Below, in pieces: positions 27,605 to 36,407 of a stretch of DNA of 64,000 nucleotides. Both the position numbers and the translations under genes were made by a program. Source of the stretch: Hyphobacterium sp. SN044 (lineage in GTDB: Bacteria > Pseudomonadota > Alphaproteobacteria > Caulobacterales > Maricaulaceae). The notes beneath the pieces were generated by a model. It was not told the DNA's origin. It worked only from the letters and a program-made list of their open reading frames with translations, and did not search any database. The stretch lies in assembly GCF_021864465.1 (NCBI RefSeq), contig NZ_JAKKUV010000001.1:62001-126000 (forward strand), in the 5' to 3' direction. Position 1 is the stretch's first letter. Each line of letters begins with the position of its first letter.

Positions 27605-28198
27605 CTATTGCACCGCGCCTTCGGGCAGGCCTTCGGTCGGCATCGCGGCGAGGCTCTCCCACTGATCCGGGTAGATCAGGCCTTCGGTGTCATAGCCAAG
27701 GCTCTGCAGGAAGCTCAGCCTTTCCTCGATGAAGGCCTCACCCGGCTGCGGGTCGCGCGACAGGATCCACAGATACCGTCCGGCCGGTTCGGATACGACC
27801 GCCCAGCTGTAGTCCTCGGCCAGTTCCAGGATCCAGTAATCGCCGTAGAACGGCCCGAAGAAGCTGACCTCCAGCTTCGCCGTGTCACCGGGATCGGCGA
27901 GGCGCGCGCGGCCTTCCGCCACGTCCAGCTCACCGTCGAGCGAATCCTTCCAGCAGCGGTTGATGACGCGGATGTCCCCGTCCTCCCGGTATTCGTAATA
28001 CGCCGTGACGCCCTGACAGCCCTCTTCGAAGCCGTGTTCAGCGCGGGCAATCTCGAACCACAGGCCGAGATAACGGTCGAGATCGACACTCTCCACCGTC
28101 GGGGGCGGGGCATCGCCGGCCAGCCGGTCAGGCGGCGACGACATGCACGCCGCAAGCGGCAGGGACAGAGCGGCGGCGGCAAGGACGGGTTTCAGCAT
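27605..28198 (-). CDS. Lipocalin family lipoprotein (Blc-like)
   Basis: An outer-membrane-type lipoprotein, 197 aa. Its signal peptide ends in the lipobox LAAC with Cys18. The first lipocalin motif is YLGLWFEIARAEHGFEEGC (around residue 46), and the barrel shows the strands YWILELAEDYSWAVVSEP near 130-147 and LWILSRDP. Bacterial lipocalins bind lysophospholipids or other hydrophobics in the envelope. The start at ATG 28198 gives the signal peptide directly; a long upstream frame is spurious. Confidence 0.9.
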   Translation of the reverse strand: MLKPVLAAAALSLPLAACMSSPPDRLAGDAPPPTVESVDLDRYLGLWFEIARAEHGFEEGCQGVTAYYEYREDGDIRVINRCWKDSLDGELDVAEGRARLADPGDTAKLEVSFFGPFYGDYWILELAEDYSWAVVSEPAGRYLWILSRDPQPGEAFIEERLSFLQSLGYDTEGLIYPDQWESLAAMPTEGLPEGAVQ

Positions 28199-28352
28199 CG
28201 GAGGTTTCCTGAACGGCGCGTCAACAAAAACGAATGTAATCCGCCCCGGTTCCATGGCAATTGGGGATCGATTTACACACTTGGTTAACGGCCCCCGGCG
28301 CAGTTTCGAACGTGGGCAAGAGCGGATTTTCAGCGCGAGGGCGCGCACAGGA
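28199..28352. promoter_or_regulatory. Divergent promoter region, lipocalin / response regulator
   Basis: 154 bp between divergent starts. A GTTAAC half-site lies near 28284, but its partner for a CtrA box is not conserved. No other clear element is visible. Confidence 0.35.
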
Positions 28353-28895
28353 ATGTCAGGCAGCTTTGATCGCGTGCGGGTCCTCATCGTCGAGGACAAC
28401 CCGCATATGTCTAAAATCCTGCGGGTCACCCTGCAGGGTTTTGGCGTGCGCATCATTGAGGAATGCCGAGACGCCGAGACCGCGATCGATTCCATCGCTG
28501 CCTTCAATCCGGACATGCTGGTGGTCGACTACATGCTGGGCGAGATGAACGGGCTGGAACTGACCCGCCACATTCGCAACAGCGACAGCAGCCCGAACAA
28601 GTATCTGCCCGTCCTGATGGTCACCGGCTACACCGACCGCTCGCGCGTGATCGAGGCGATCAATGCGGGCGTGAACGAATTCCTCGCCAAGCCCGTTCGC
28701 CCGGTTGACCTGTATCAGCGTCTGATCGCAATGATCGAACGGCCCCGCCGCTTCGTCCGCGTGCCCGACTATTTCGGACCCGACCGCCGCCGCCGGCAGG
28801 ACCCCCGCTTCCATGGTCCGTGGAAGCGCGCCCGCGACGAACACAAGGTCGAAGCGCGTGATTCAGACGAAGGCGAGGACAGCGACGCCGCCTAG
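28353..28895 (+). CDS. Response regulator with FGPDRRRR tail
   Basis: 180 aa. Residues about 7-125 are a receiver domain: acidic pair E14-D15, phospho-Asp59 in LVVDYMLGEMNG, the VTGYTDRS switch and FLAKPVRP lysine. There is no output domain. The C-terminal 55 residues carry the motif FVRVPDYFGPDRRRRQDPRF, then a basic and acidic tail. That signature recurs in alphaproteobacterial single-domain regulators. The kinase is not in this window. ATG 28353 was chosen over a long upstream frame. Its stop overlaps the stop of the convergent aldolase (CTAG). Confidence 0.85.
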   Translation: MSGSFDRVRVLIVEDNPHMSKILRVTLQGFGVRIIEECRDAETAIDSIAAFNPDMLVVDYMLGEMNGLELTRHIRNSDSSPNKYLPVLMVTGYTDRSRVIEAINAGVNEFLAKPVRPVDLYQRLIAMIERPRRFVRVPDYFGPDRRRRQDPRFHGPWKRARDEHKVEARDSDEGEDSDAA

Positions 28896-29914
28896 GCCCG
28901 GGCCGCGTCCAGCAGAGCGTTGACATCGTCTTCCCGTGTTGACCAGCTCGCCACGAGCCGCGCCGTGCCGTCCGGCCATTGATAGAAGCCGGCCCCCGCC
29001 GCGCGCATCTTCTCCGCCACCGCCTCGGACAGCGACACGAAGAGTTCATTGCCATCGACGGGATGGGCCAGTTCCACGCCCTCGATCGCCGACAGCCCGT
29101 CCGCCAGACGCGCCGCCATCGCATTGGCGTGCGCGGCGAGATCGAGCCACAGCCCGTCCGTCAGCCAGGCGTCGAACTGCGCCGCGACGTACCGCATCTT
29201 GGCGACCATGTGTCCGGCGCGCTTCTGCCGCGCCTGCAGTTCGCCATACCGGTCCATGACGGACGGGAAGAGGATGACGGCCTCGGCCGCCAGCGCGCCA
29301 TTCTTCGTCGCGCCGAGCGACAATATGTCGGCCCCGGCCTTCCAGCTCGCCTGCGCCGGGGTCAGGCCCGACCCGGCGAGCAGATTGGCAAACCGCGCGC
29401 CGTCGAAATGCACGCCCAGCCCCTTGGCTTTTGCCGGTCCGGTCAGCGCGGCGAGTTCGGCCGCGCTGTAGGCGCAGCCCGATTCGTTGAGGTTCGACAC
29501 CGACAGCGCGCGCGGCGGCGTGGTGTGCACGAAATCCTGCGGCCAGCTGTTGAGCACGGAGTTCAGCGCCGCGGGGTCGATCTTGGCGTGCGCGCCGGTC
29601 AGGGGGATCAGCTTCGCCCCGCCGGTGAAGAATTCCGGCGCACCCCGTTCGTCGCGGTGGATATGCGCCTCGTCATGGCACAGCACCGCGCCGTGCGACG
29701 GACAGAGGATGGACAGGGCGAGCGCGTTCGACGCCGTGCCCGAAACGGTGAAAAGGACTTTCAGATCCGTCTCGAACACCTCTTTCAGCCTCTCCTCCAC
29801 CCGCTGACACAGCGGATCATTGCCATAGCTGGCGGCATAGCCGCCATTGGCATGGGCGATGGCATCCAGAAGCGCGGGATGGGCCGGGGCGGTGGTGTCG
29901 GACAGGAAGTTCAT
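28892..29914 (-). CDS. ltaE: Low-specificity L-threonine aldolase
   Basis: A PLP enzyme splitting L-threonine or allo-threonine to glycine and acetaldehyde, 340 aa. The start is MNFLSDTTAPAHPALLDAIA, the family N-terminus. HFDGARFANLL has the PLP-binding Asp171, and LSLGATKNGALAAEAV has the PLP lysine, Lys204. It matches the bacterial LtaE/GlyA-like beta-eliminating lyase group. The in-frame 79-codon extension upstream is not conserved. Confidence 0.93.
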   Translation of the reverse strand: MNFLSDTTAPAHPALLDAIAHANGGYAASYGNDPLCQRVEERLKEVFETDLKVLFTVSGTASNALALSILCPSHGAVLCHDEAHIHRDERGAPEFFTGGAKLIPLTGAHAKIDPAALNSVLNSWPQDFVHTTPPRALSVSNLNESGCAYSAAELAALTGPAKAKGLGVHFDGARFANLLAGSGLTPAQASWKAGADILSLGATKNGALAAEAVILFPSVMDRYGELQARQKRAGHMVAKMRYVAAQFDAWLTDGLWLDLAAHANAMAARLADGLSAIEGVELAHPVDGNELFVSLSEAVAEKMRAAGAGFYQWPDGTARLVASWSTREDDVNALLDAARA

Positions 29915-29924
29915 GGACCACGGT

Positions 29925-30743
29925 TTACGTGCAGAGTGATGTATCCTCAACGACGATGACATCATGCCCCTGCATGCGGAAGACCAGTCGCTCGGCCCAT
30001 TCCCCGCGCCATTCCCACCAATCCTCGCCCATCGAAGACCGGACGATGTCGAGATCACCTGATTGATAGTCGACGAGCCCGCGGGACTCTGGATCAGGTC
30101 TGTGGTACGGGCGATTTTCGACTTCAGCTTGGCCGCACTGGCCGTCGGCATAGGAGACGGCGTTTCCCCCGGTCAGGGCAACGAGGCATCGCCGCGTACC
30201 CCGGTCAAACACCGTAACTCTGTCTGGTGCGTGATAGTAGAACGGGGAATGAAAATTCACGTCATCCAGAAACCTTCCGATGATCGATCCGGTTTCCGGG
30301 TCGATCAGGGTCACGCGATGAAACCCTACGGAAAGATCGCCCTCAGTGAGCTGGAACGCTCCGGCATCCGTAAGTATGGTCGGCCGTCCGTCGGGCGTTA
30401 GTCTGACGACCGCTACAAAGGCATCACCTCCGCAAGTGATAGGGCTTCGGATGACGGTGAGATTGACCGTATCCTCTGCCTCGCCGTTCAATCTGCCGCG
30501 AGCACGTACCGAGTAACGATCAAAACCCTGCTCGTCATATCCTGGGTCGCTCGCCTCTTCCTCCCATCGAGAGACGTGCAGACGGGAACCTTCGCCGGAG
30601 AAGAGTGGCATCGCGACACAGGCCTGCGAACTCGGGAGTTCGGCGGGACATTCGCTCAGAGCTCGGATTGATTGAGGCGCCTCAACCGTGTCCGCTGATT
30701 GGAGTAACGCGAATGCCAGCAAAGCCACTGTGGAAACATCCAT
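29925..30743 (-). CDS. Exported hypothetical protein, 272 aa
   Basis: The N-terminus MDVSTVALLAFALLQSADTVEA looks like a weak signal peptide. The rest is mostly beta-like, with several Cys (SECPAEL, SQACVAM, ITCGGD, RRCLVAL, GQCGQ) and a Trp-rich end (EDWWEWRGEWAERL). No family is recognised. Its base composition is somewhat lower in GC than its neighbours, as expected for an accessory gene. It lies 11 bp upstream of the next minus-strand gene start region and may share its promoter. Confidence 0.6.
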   Translation of the reverse strand: MDVSTVALLAFALLQSADTVEAPQSIRALSECPAELPSSQACVAMPLFSGEGSRLHVSRWEEEASDPGYDEQGFDRYSVRARGRLNGEAEDTVNLTVIRSPITCGGDAFVAVVRLTPDGRPTILTDAGAFQLTEGDLSVGFHRVTLIDPETGSIIGRFLDDVNFHSPFYYHAPDRVTVFDRGTRRCLVALTGGNAVSYADGQCGQAEVENRPYHRPDPESRGLVDYQSGDLDIVRSSMGEDWWEWRGEWAERLVFRMQGHDVIVVEDTSLCT

Positions 30744-30754
30744 ATCCCTCTCCC

Positions 30755-31435
30755 CTAATCCCCGAAGGCCGGGTCGGGGCGCGAGGCGGGCAGGGCGTCG
30801 CGCATCTGGTCGGCCGTCGACAGGTTTCGCCGCGCCGCCGGATTGTCGAGCGTCGGCTGGTCCGCATAGATGTGGTCACTGTCGCCGAATAGCGCCCGTA
30901 TCTGGTCCGTACTGAGGTCAAATCCGGCCGCCAGATCCTCCGCCGGCGCTTCGATCCTTGCATAGCGCCGCGCCTCATCACCGCATACGCCGGTGCGGGC
31001 GAAGCCGTCCGGATCGCCGGGGCATTGCAGACCCGACAGGACCGAGCGCGTACCGGGCGAGACGGCATAGACATCCCGGTCGCCGCTGGGCGGAGATTCG
31101 GGGGCCTCATCCACCGACCGGGCCGAGACCGACGCATTGCTCGGAGCAGGTTGGGACTGCGCGGGAGCGGGCGTCTCGGGCGAGCGTTCCGCGACCGGTT
31201 CCGGTTCGGGCGTAATGTCCTCGGCCATGGGTTCGGGCACCGCCTCTTCGACGATCTCGGGCTCCGGCTCGGCAGCGGGGACAATGAAGGTCACGTCGAT
31301 CACCCGGAAGGGCTCGATCGTGCCGGGCGGAATCCGGATCAGGCCGAAAATCAGCAGGGCATTGATCAGCGCGCCGCCGCCAATGGCGGCGAGACGCTGG
31401 TGCCGGGACAGCATTGTACGGGCAAGATCGGCCAC
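30755..31435 (-). CDS. TonB-like inner-membrane protein, 226 aa
   Basis: One N-terminal transmembrane helix (about residues 15-35, ALINALLIFGLI) is followed by a long Pro/Glu-rich periplasmic linker (EPEPEIVEEAVPEPMAEDITPEPEP, about residues 55-85). This is the layout of TonB, but the C-terminal TonB domain is missing. The C-terminal 90 residues have two Cys (QCPGDPDGF, GVCGDEA) and no known fold. It could be a scaffold or a specialised energy-transducer relative. The gene is separated by 11 bp from the preceding minus-strand gene. Confidence 0.6.
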   Translation of the reverse strand: MADLARTMLSRHQRLAAIGGGALINALLIFGLIRIPPGTIEPFRVIDVTFIVPAAEPEPEIVEEAVPEPMAEDITPEPEPVAERSPETPAPAQSQPAPSNASVSARSVDEAPESPPSGDRDVYAVSPGTRSVLSGLQCPGDPDGFARTGVCGDEARRYARIEAPAEDLAAGFDLSTDQIRALFGDSDHIYADQPTLDNPAARRNLSTADQMRDALPASRPDPAFGD

Positions 31436-31545
31436 GCCGCCTCACTCAACTACCTACACCCCGCTCACCTCTCCCTACAAGACAGCCGCGGTTCGCGCCA
31501 CTAGCATCGCCGCATGAGCGAAAGCGATATTCCGGCACGCCTTTG

Positions 31546-31968
31546 ATGAAGAAGCTCGGCGCCAGGCCGGGCATGCGGGCGCTGTTCGTCGGATACCCGG
31601 GCGGCATCCCGCAGATTGACGCCTTTGCTGACTGGTCGGAACGGATCGACGCCGATGGGGCAAACCTTCCCGAAGGCGGATTCGACTATGTTCATGTTTT
31701 CGTGAGGCAAGCTGCGGCTCTTGAGGCGCTCGCCGGCGAATTGAAGTCACGCATGGCGCCGGCCGGCATGGCCTGGATCTCCTGGCCCAAGAAGGCATCG
31801 GGCGTGGAGACGACGCTGGACGGCAATGCCGTCCGGCGCATCGGCCTCGATGCCGGACTGGTCGACATCAAGGTCTGCGCCGTCGATGCGGTCTGGTCGG
31901 GTCTGAAATTCGTGATTCCGGTGAAGGACCGGAAGGTGCAGCAATCAATCAGCGTGGAACGACCATGA
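31546..31968 (+). CDS. DUF3052 family protein, 5' end disturbed
   Basis: 140 aa from ATG 31546, family DUF3052. Landmarks are the KKLGARPG start, GGFDYVHVFV, the signature WISWPKKASGVETTL, and VDIKVCAVDAVWSGLKFVI. The conserved beginning SGTPLMKKLG is present in frame, but no start codon precedes it. An ATG at 31514 gives MSE in another frame, two bases off. The ancestral start was probably MSE-YSGTPL and has been shifted, so the present product begins at TTG 31543 or ATG 31546 and lacks about ten residues. The function is unknown. Confidence 0.75.
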   Translation: MKKLGARPGMRALFVGYPGGIPQIDAFADWSERIDADGANLPEGGFDYVHVFVRQAAALEALAGELKSRMAPAGMAWISWPKKASGVETTLDGNAVRRIGLDAGLVDIKVCAVDAVWSGLKFVIPVKDRKVQQSISVERP

Positions 31969-32335
31969 ATTTCGGGGTTCCGCCGCACAACACGTCAAGG
32001 CAAGTGCTGCCCGTTACGAACTGATAGTGATCCAAATTACTCGTCTTCCAAACAAGGGACTCATCTTGCCTGAGGCGTGCGCCCTCCACCCGGTATGCGA
32101 AGTGATTGGGTATCAGTCCGACTTTGTCGCCGGCTCCATCCTCAGTGCTCAGATAGAACTCGTCGAGAAGGCGAACGATACACGTCTGCGAGAAGACCAC
32201 CCTCAACATTTCATGATCTGATTGACGAAGATCGAAATCGGCAACGATTCCGTCGGGCGACCACTCAAAATGGATTAGGTCGCGTACATTCGCGGGTCCG
32301 GGAATTTCGCAATCTATCGGAAAATAGCGCGGCAT
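31949..32335 (-). CDS. Hypothetical protein, 128 aa
   Basis: A cytosolic, mainly beta protein starting MPRYFPIDCEIPG with FEWSPDGIVADFDLRQSDHEMLRVVF. I do not recognise a named family. Its codons are lower in GC than the chromosome. The pattern resembles small orphan immunity-like proteins, but no toxin is adjacent. Its 3' end overlaps that of the DUF3052 gene by 20 bp. Confidence 0.5.
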   Translation of the reverse strand: MPRYFPIDCEIPGPANVRDLIHFEWSPDGIVADFDLRQSDHEMLRVVFSQTCIVRLLDEFYLSTEDGAGDKVGLIPNHFAYRVEGARLRQDESLVWKTSNLDHYQFVTGSTCLDVLCGGTPKFMVVPR

Positions 32336-32434
32336 TAGGTCGATCTAGATCGACAGGCTAAAGATCACAAGATCGCGATAGTTAGGCGGCTTATGTTTGT
32401 GCGATAGAGTTGCAGAGGCGGCGCGAATGGCACC

Positions 32435-32620
32435 CTAGTCCATCGCGGCGGTGATCACCGGCTCGTCGGACGGGACTTCGGCCCAGACCAGCCCGTGTTG
32501 CGACGGCTGGGCGCGCATGAAGACGAAGGCGGTGGCGGCAAGCATGGCAAGGGCCAGAACAAAGCCGGTGACCGAGCCCATTCCTGCGCTTCTGCGATGT
32601 GCGTTTTGCTGTGCCATCAT
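32435..32620 (-). CDS. Small single-pass membrane protein, 61 aa
   Basis: Starts MMAQQNAHRRS with one hydrophobic helix (about residues 17-36) and a short tail ending ITAAMD. The basic N-terminus and outer tail suggest an N-in orientation. The family is unknown. A 7-bp inverted repeat (32627-32651) lies just before the start codon and may control it. Confidence 0.5.
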   Translation of the reverse strand: MMAQQNAHRRSAGMGSVTGFVLALAMLAATAFVFMRAQPSQHGLVWAEVPSDEPVITAAMD

Positions 32621-32626
32621 TCCCTC

Positions 32627-32651
32627 ACAACACGCTGTTGCGCTGTGTTGT
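32627..32651. promoter_or_regulatory. Inverted repeat before the 61-aa gene
   Basis: ACAACAC and GTGTTGT, 11 bases apart, between the divergent 61-aa gene and the aminotransferase. It could be an operator or a weak hairpin; no regulator is identified. Confidence 0.35.
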
Positions 32652-32697
32652 TCCGTAGATGAACGCTACCAAAGGCAGGTGAAGGGCAGGTTTATGA

Positions 32698-34014
<1,317 letters not shown>

Positions 34015-34015
34015 T

Positions 34016-34032
34016 CATTGATCGAATCAATG
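34016..34032. promoter_or_regulatory. Palindrome between aatA and dps
   Basis: CATTGAT-CGA-ATCAATG, a perfect 7-3-7 inverted repeat just after the aatA stop and 100 bp before dps. It has no T-run, so it may be a regulator site for dps rather than a terminator. Confidence 0.35.
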
Positions 34033-34132
34033 GGTTCGACAGTAATTAGTTGTTTGATTTATTGCTCGGTCGAGCCCATATCCCTATCGAAGCAAGGCGG
34101 GTGCCTCCCCGCCGCCATGCGAGGAGACTGAT

Positions 34133-34600
34133 ATGACCATCAAGATGGGCCTGTCCCAGGAACAGCGCGAAACCATGGCCGACGCGGTCGCCGCGGTGCT
34201 GGCCGACACCTACGCGCTCTATTTCAAGACGCACGCCTACCACTGGAATGTGACCGGGCCGCGCTTCCATGACCTGCACATGCTGTTCGAGACGCAATAC
34301 AACGAGCTCTGGACGGCAACCGACGATCTCGCCGAACGCGTCCGTGCGCTGGGCGTGGCGGCACCGAATTCCTACGCCGCCATGGACAAGTTCGCCACGG
34401 TGAAGTCCGAAGCGACCGAGACCAAGGCCGACGCCATGCTGAACGATCTGCTGAACGGCCACGAAACCGTGGTCGCGACGATACGTTCCGCCTTGGCGAA
34501 GGCTGGTGAAACCGGCGACGAAGCGACCGCCGACATCCTCTCTCCGCGCCTGTCGGCGCACGAGAAGATGGCCTGGATGCTGCGCTCGACGCTGGGCTGA
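34133..34600 (+). CDS. dps: Dps family DNA-binding ferritin
   Basis: A twelve-subunit shell that oxidises and stores iron and shields DNA under starvation and peroxide stress. 155 aa, starting MTIKMGLSQEQRETMADAVAAVLADTYALYFKTH. The intersubunit ferroxidase residues lie in AYHWNVTGPRFHDLHMLFETQYNE (His37, His49, Glu53 region). The N-terminal tail is short and has few Lys, so DNA binding may be weak. The AT-rich upstream region (34040-34080) should hold the promoter. A strong terminator follows. Confidence 0.93.
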   Translation: MTIKMGLSQEQRETMADAVAAVLADTYALYFKTHAYHWNVTGPRFHDLHMLFETQYNELWTATDDLAERVRALGVAAPNSYAAMDKFATVKSEATETKADAMLNDLLNGHETVVATIRSALAKAGETGDEATADILSPRLSAHEKMAWMLRSTLG

Positions 34601-34641
34601 CGGTCTTCGCCTCTGGCCATCGATTTGGCCAAACCGGAACT

Positions 34642-34672
34642 GCCCCGGGCGCATCCGCGTCCGGGGCTTTTT
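34642..34672 (+). terminator. Intrinsic terminator of dps
   Basis: GCCCCGGGCGC / GCGTCCGGGGC, 11 pairs with one G-U, loop ATCC, then TTTTT. Confidence 0.88.
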
Positions 34673-34908
34673 CATGCGCGGAACGGCGTTGAGGGGGGCA
34701 AAAAAGAAATGCGCCGGGTCCGAGGGGAGGGAACGGACCCGGCGCAGTGTCGCATACTCTCGGGGAGGAGACGGTATGCAATCGAAGGGGAACGTGGCGC
34801 GCCTGCGCGCCGTGTTCGTGAAGCGTATATGCGTGAGGCCGGGCGATTGTTCCAGAGACGTTCGGTCAAAACGGCCATGCGTTTTTGCTGCACTGCGTCA
34901 TGACGCGT
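34673..34908. terminator. Minus-strand terminator in a 236-bp gap
   Basis: A perfect 13-bp stem TGCGCCGGGTCCG / CGGACCCGGCGCA (34710-34722 and 34734-34746). On the minus strand it is followed by TTTCTTTTTTG, so it is an intrinsic terminator for leftward transcription. The nearest leftward gene, the LysR gene, stops 163 bp away at 34909. The intervening stretch has no convincing gene. It either belongs to a long LysR 3' UTR or ends a small RNA. Confidence 0.7.
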
Positions 34909-35802
34909 TCAGCTTTCCCAGTCCTTGGCTTCCTGCAGCAGGAATTCGCGGAAAACCGACAGCCGGCTCGACCCGCGCAGTTCGCCCGGATAGACGAAAT
35001 AGACGTCAAAGCTCGGCCCTTCCGTTTCGGGCAGAACGGGCACCAGAGTGTCGTGGCCGCGCGTGACATAGTCGGGCAGGCCGGCAATGCCGATGCCCGA
35101 TTCCACGGCCCGCAGGATGGCGTAGATCGTGTTCGCTTCCATCACGGCGGGGCGCGGCGGTTCGCCCGGCTTCCGCCCGATCGAGGCCGCCCATTCGAGA
35201 TTGCGGATCGGCGCCATCTGCGGCGGACCGTAGCGGATGATCTGGTGGTTATCGAGGTCGGCAACCGATTTCGGCGCGCCTTCCCGGTCCAGATAGGACT
35301 GGCTGGCGAACAGGTGCTGGCGTGCGGTCAGAAGCTTGCGCTGGATCACGTCATTCTGGGTCGATTCCCACGGACGAATCGCGCAATCGGCCTCGAGGCC
35401 TGCGATGTCGAATTCGTGGTCGTCGAGCAGCAGGTGGACCCGGATATCGGGATAGGCGTCGCGGAATTTCGCGATACGCGGGGCCAGCCAGATCGCGCCG
35501 AGCGCCGTCGGGGCGGTGACACGCAGATCGCCGGAGGGGTTGTCGTGGCTGTCGTCGACCACGGACCGGGCCAACGCGACCTTTGCGGCGATCTCTTTCG
35601 TCACTTCGTGCAGCAGGCGGCCCGGCTCGGTCGGGATAAGCCCGCGCGCATGGCGGTGGAACAGCTTCACGCCGAGCGTGTCCTCAAGGGCCGCGATCTG
35701 CCGGCTCACGGCGGATTGCGACAGCAACAGGGAATCGGCGGCGCCGGTCAGCGAACCGGCCTCGGCCGCGGCATGAAAGGTTTTCAGCTTGTCCCAATCC
35801 AT
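34909..35802 (-). CDS. LysR family transcriptional regulator
   Basis: 297 aa. The N-terminal winged helix-turn-helix is MDWDKLKTFHAAAEAGSLTGAADSLLLSQSAVSRQIAALE, and a periplasmic-binding-like effector domain follows from residue about 90. In many alphas this gene is a neighbour of trxB; here it is 3 kb away, on the same strand. I use the ATG at 35802 because GGGGAG is about 8 bases upstream; the ATG at 35808 lies almost on top of that site. The effector is unknown. Confidence 0.88.
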   Translation of the reverse strand: MDWDKLKTFHAAAEAGSLTGAADSLLLSQSAVSRQIAALEDTLGVKLFHRHARGLIPTEPGRLLHEVTKEIAAKVALARSVVDDSHDNPSGDLRVTAPTALGAIWLAPRIAKFRDAYPDIRVHLLLDDHEFDIAGLEADCAIRPWESTQNDVIQRKLLTARQHLFASQSYLDREGAPKSVADLDNHQIIRYGPPQMAPIRNLEWAASIGRKPGEPPRPAVMEANTIYAILRAVESGIGIAGLPDYVTRGHDTLVPVLPETEGPSFDVYFVYPGELRGSSRLSVFREFLLQEAKDWES

Positions 35803-36021
35803 GGGCATTCTCCCCGAGCCCCGGTTGTTCCGGCTTTGCGCCAGCCCGTCAAGCGAAAGCGCCCTGTGAGCAGAGCACGGAACGCCGTGATCACATTTCA
35901 TTACAGGCGATCACGGCCCTTGCGGAATCATCCGGGCAGGAGCATATGCCCGCCCGCGATCAAGAAATCGCGGTGCCGGCCCCGGGGCCCGCACCAACTC
36001 ATTCCTCAGGAAGACCGCGCA
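35803..36021. promoter_or_regulatory. Divergent region, LysR / acidic repeat protein
   Basis: 219 bp containing both promoters. LysR regulators often bind such divergent regions. I see no clear T-N11-A palindrome, and no gene. Confidence 0.35.
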
Positions 36022-36327
36022 ATGCGCACCCGCCTTATTCTGGCTACCGTCGCCTCCCTGGCGATGATTTCCGTTGCTGCCTATGCCACGCAGCACGACG
36101 ACCACACGCCGGCGATCCAGGAAGCGACCGAAGTCGCTGCCGACGTCGTCTCGACCGACGAAACCGTCGGCGTCGAAGCCGAAGCCCTGATCGTCGAAGA
36201 CGTTGTCGCCGAAGGTGAAGACGTCGTCACCGACGAAACCGTCGTCGAAGAGGTCGTGACCGAAGACGTCGCCGCCGAGCCGACCGACGAAACCGTCACG
36301 GAAGTCGCTGAAGAGCCGGCGCACTAA
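36022..36327 (+). CDS. Exported acidic repeat protein, 101 aa
   Basis: A signal peptide of about 22 residues (ISVAAYA cleavage) and a mature chain made almost wholly of Val, Glu, Asp, Ala and Thr. The unit TDETV appears three times (residues near 49, 73 and 91) with VVEE and VVTED variants between. Net charge is strongly negative and hydrophobicity alternates, which fits an extended or disordered periplasmic polymer-like chain. No family is known. CAGGAAG precedes the ATG. A hairpin terminator follows. Confidence 0.7.
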   Translation: MRTRLILATVASLAMISVAAYATQHDDHTPAIQEATEVAADVVSTDETVGVEAEALIVEDVVAEGEDVVTDETVVEEVVTEDVAAEPTDETVTEVAEEPAH

Positions 36328-36352
36328 CAGCGCGCTGCCTTTGCGGACGAAC

Positions 36353-36384
36353 AAATGGCGGGGCCCGTCCGGGTCCCGCCATTT
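36353..36384. terminator. Bidirectional terminator
   Basis: AAATGGCGGGGCCC / GGGTCCCGCCATTT, 14 pairs with one G-U, loop GTCC, flanked by A-rich and T-rich bases. It serves the acidic protein gene and the convergent aldo-keto reductase. Confidence 0.85.
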
Positions 36385-36407
36385 TCGTTTCCGCGCTGGG
36401 GAAGGCG

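Noticed and set aside
28264-28286. CtrA box near TTTACACACTTGGTTAAC
   Set aside because: The left half does not match at the right distance.
34672-34893. A 73-codon minus frame with Arg/Pro/Ser
   Set aside because: It runs through the terminator hairpin and has no ribosome site or conserved pattern.
34885-36021. A long plus-strand frame fused to the acidic protein
   Set aside because: It runs antisense through LysR; only the 3' part from ATG 36022, with its own ribosome site and signal peptide, is real.
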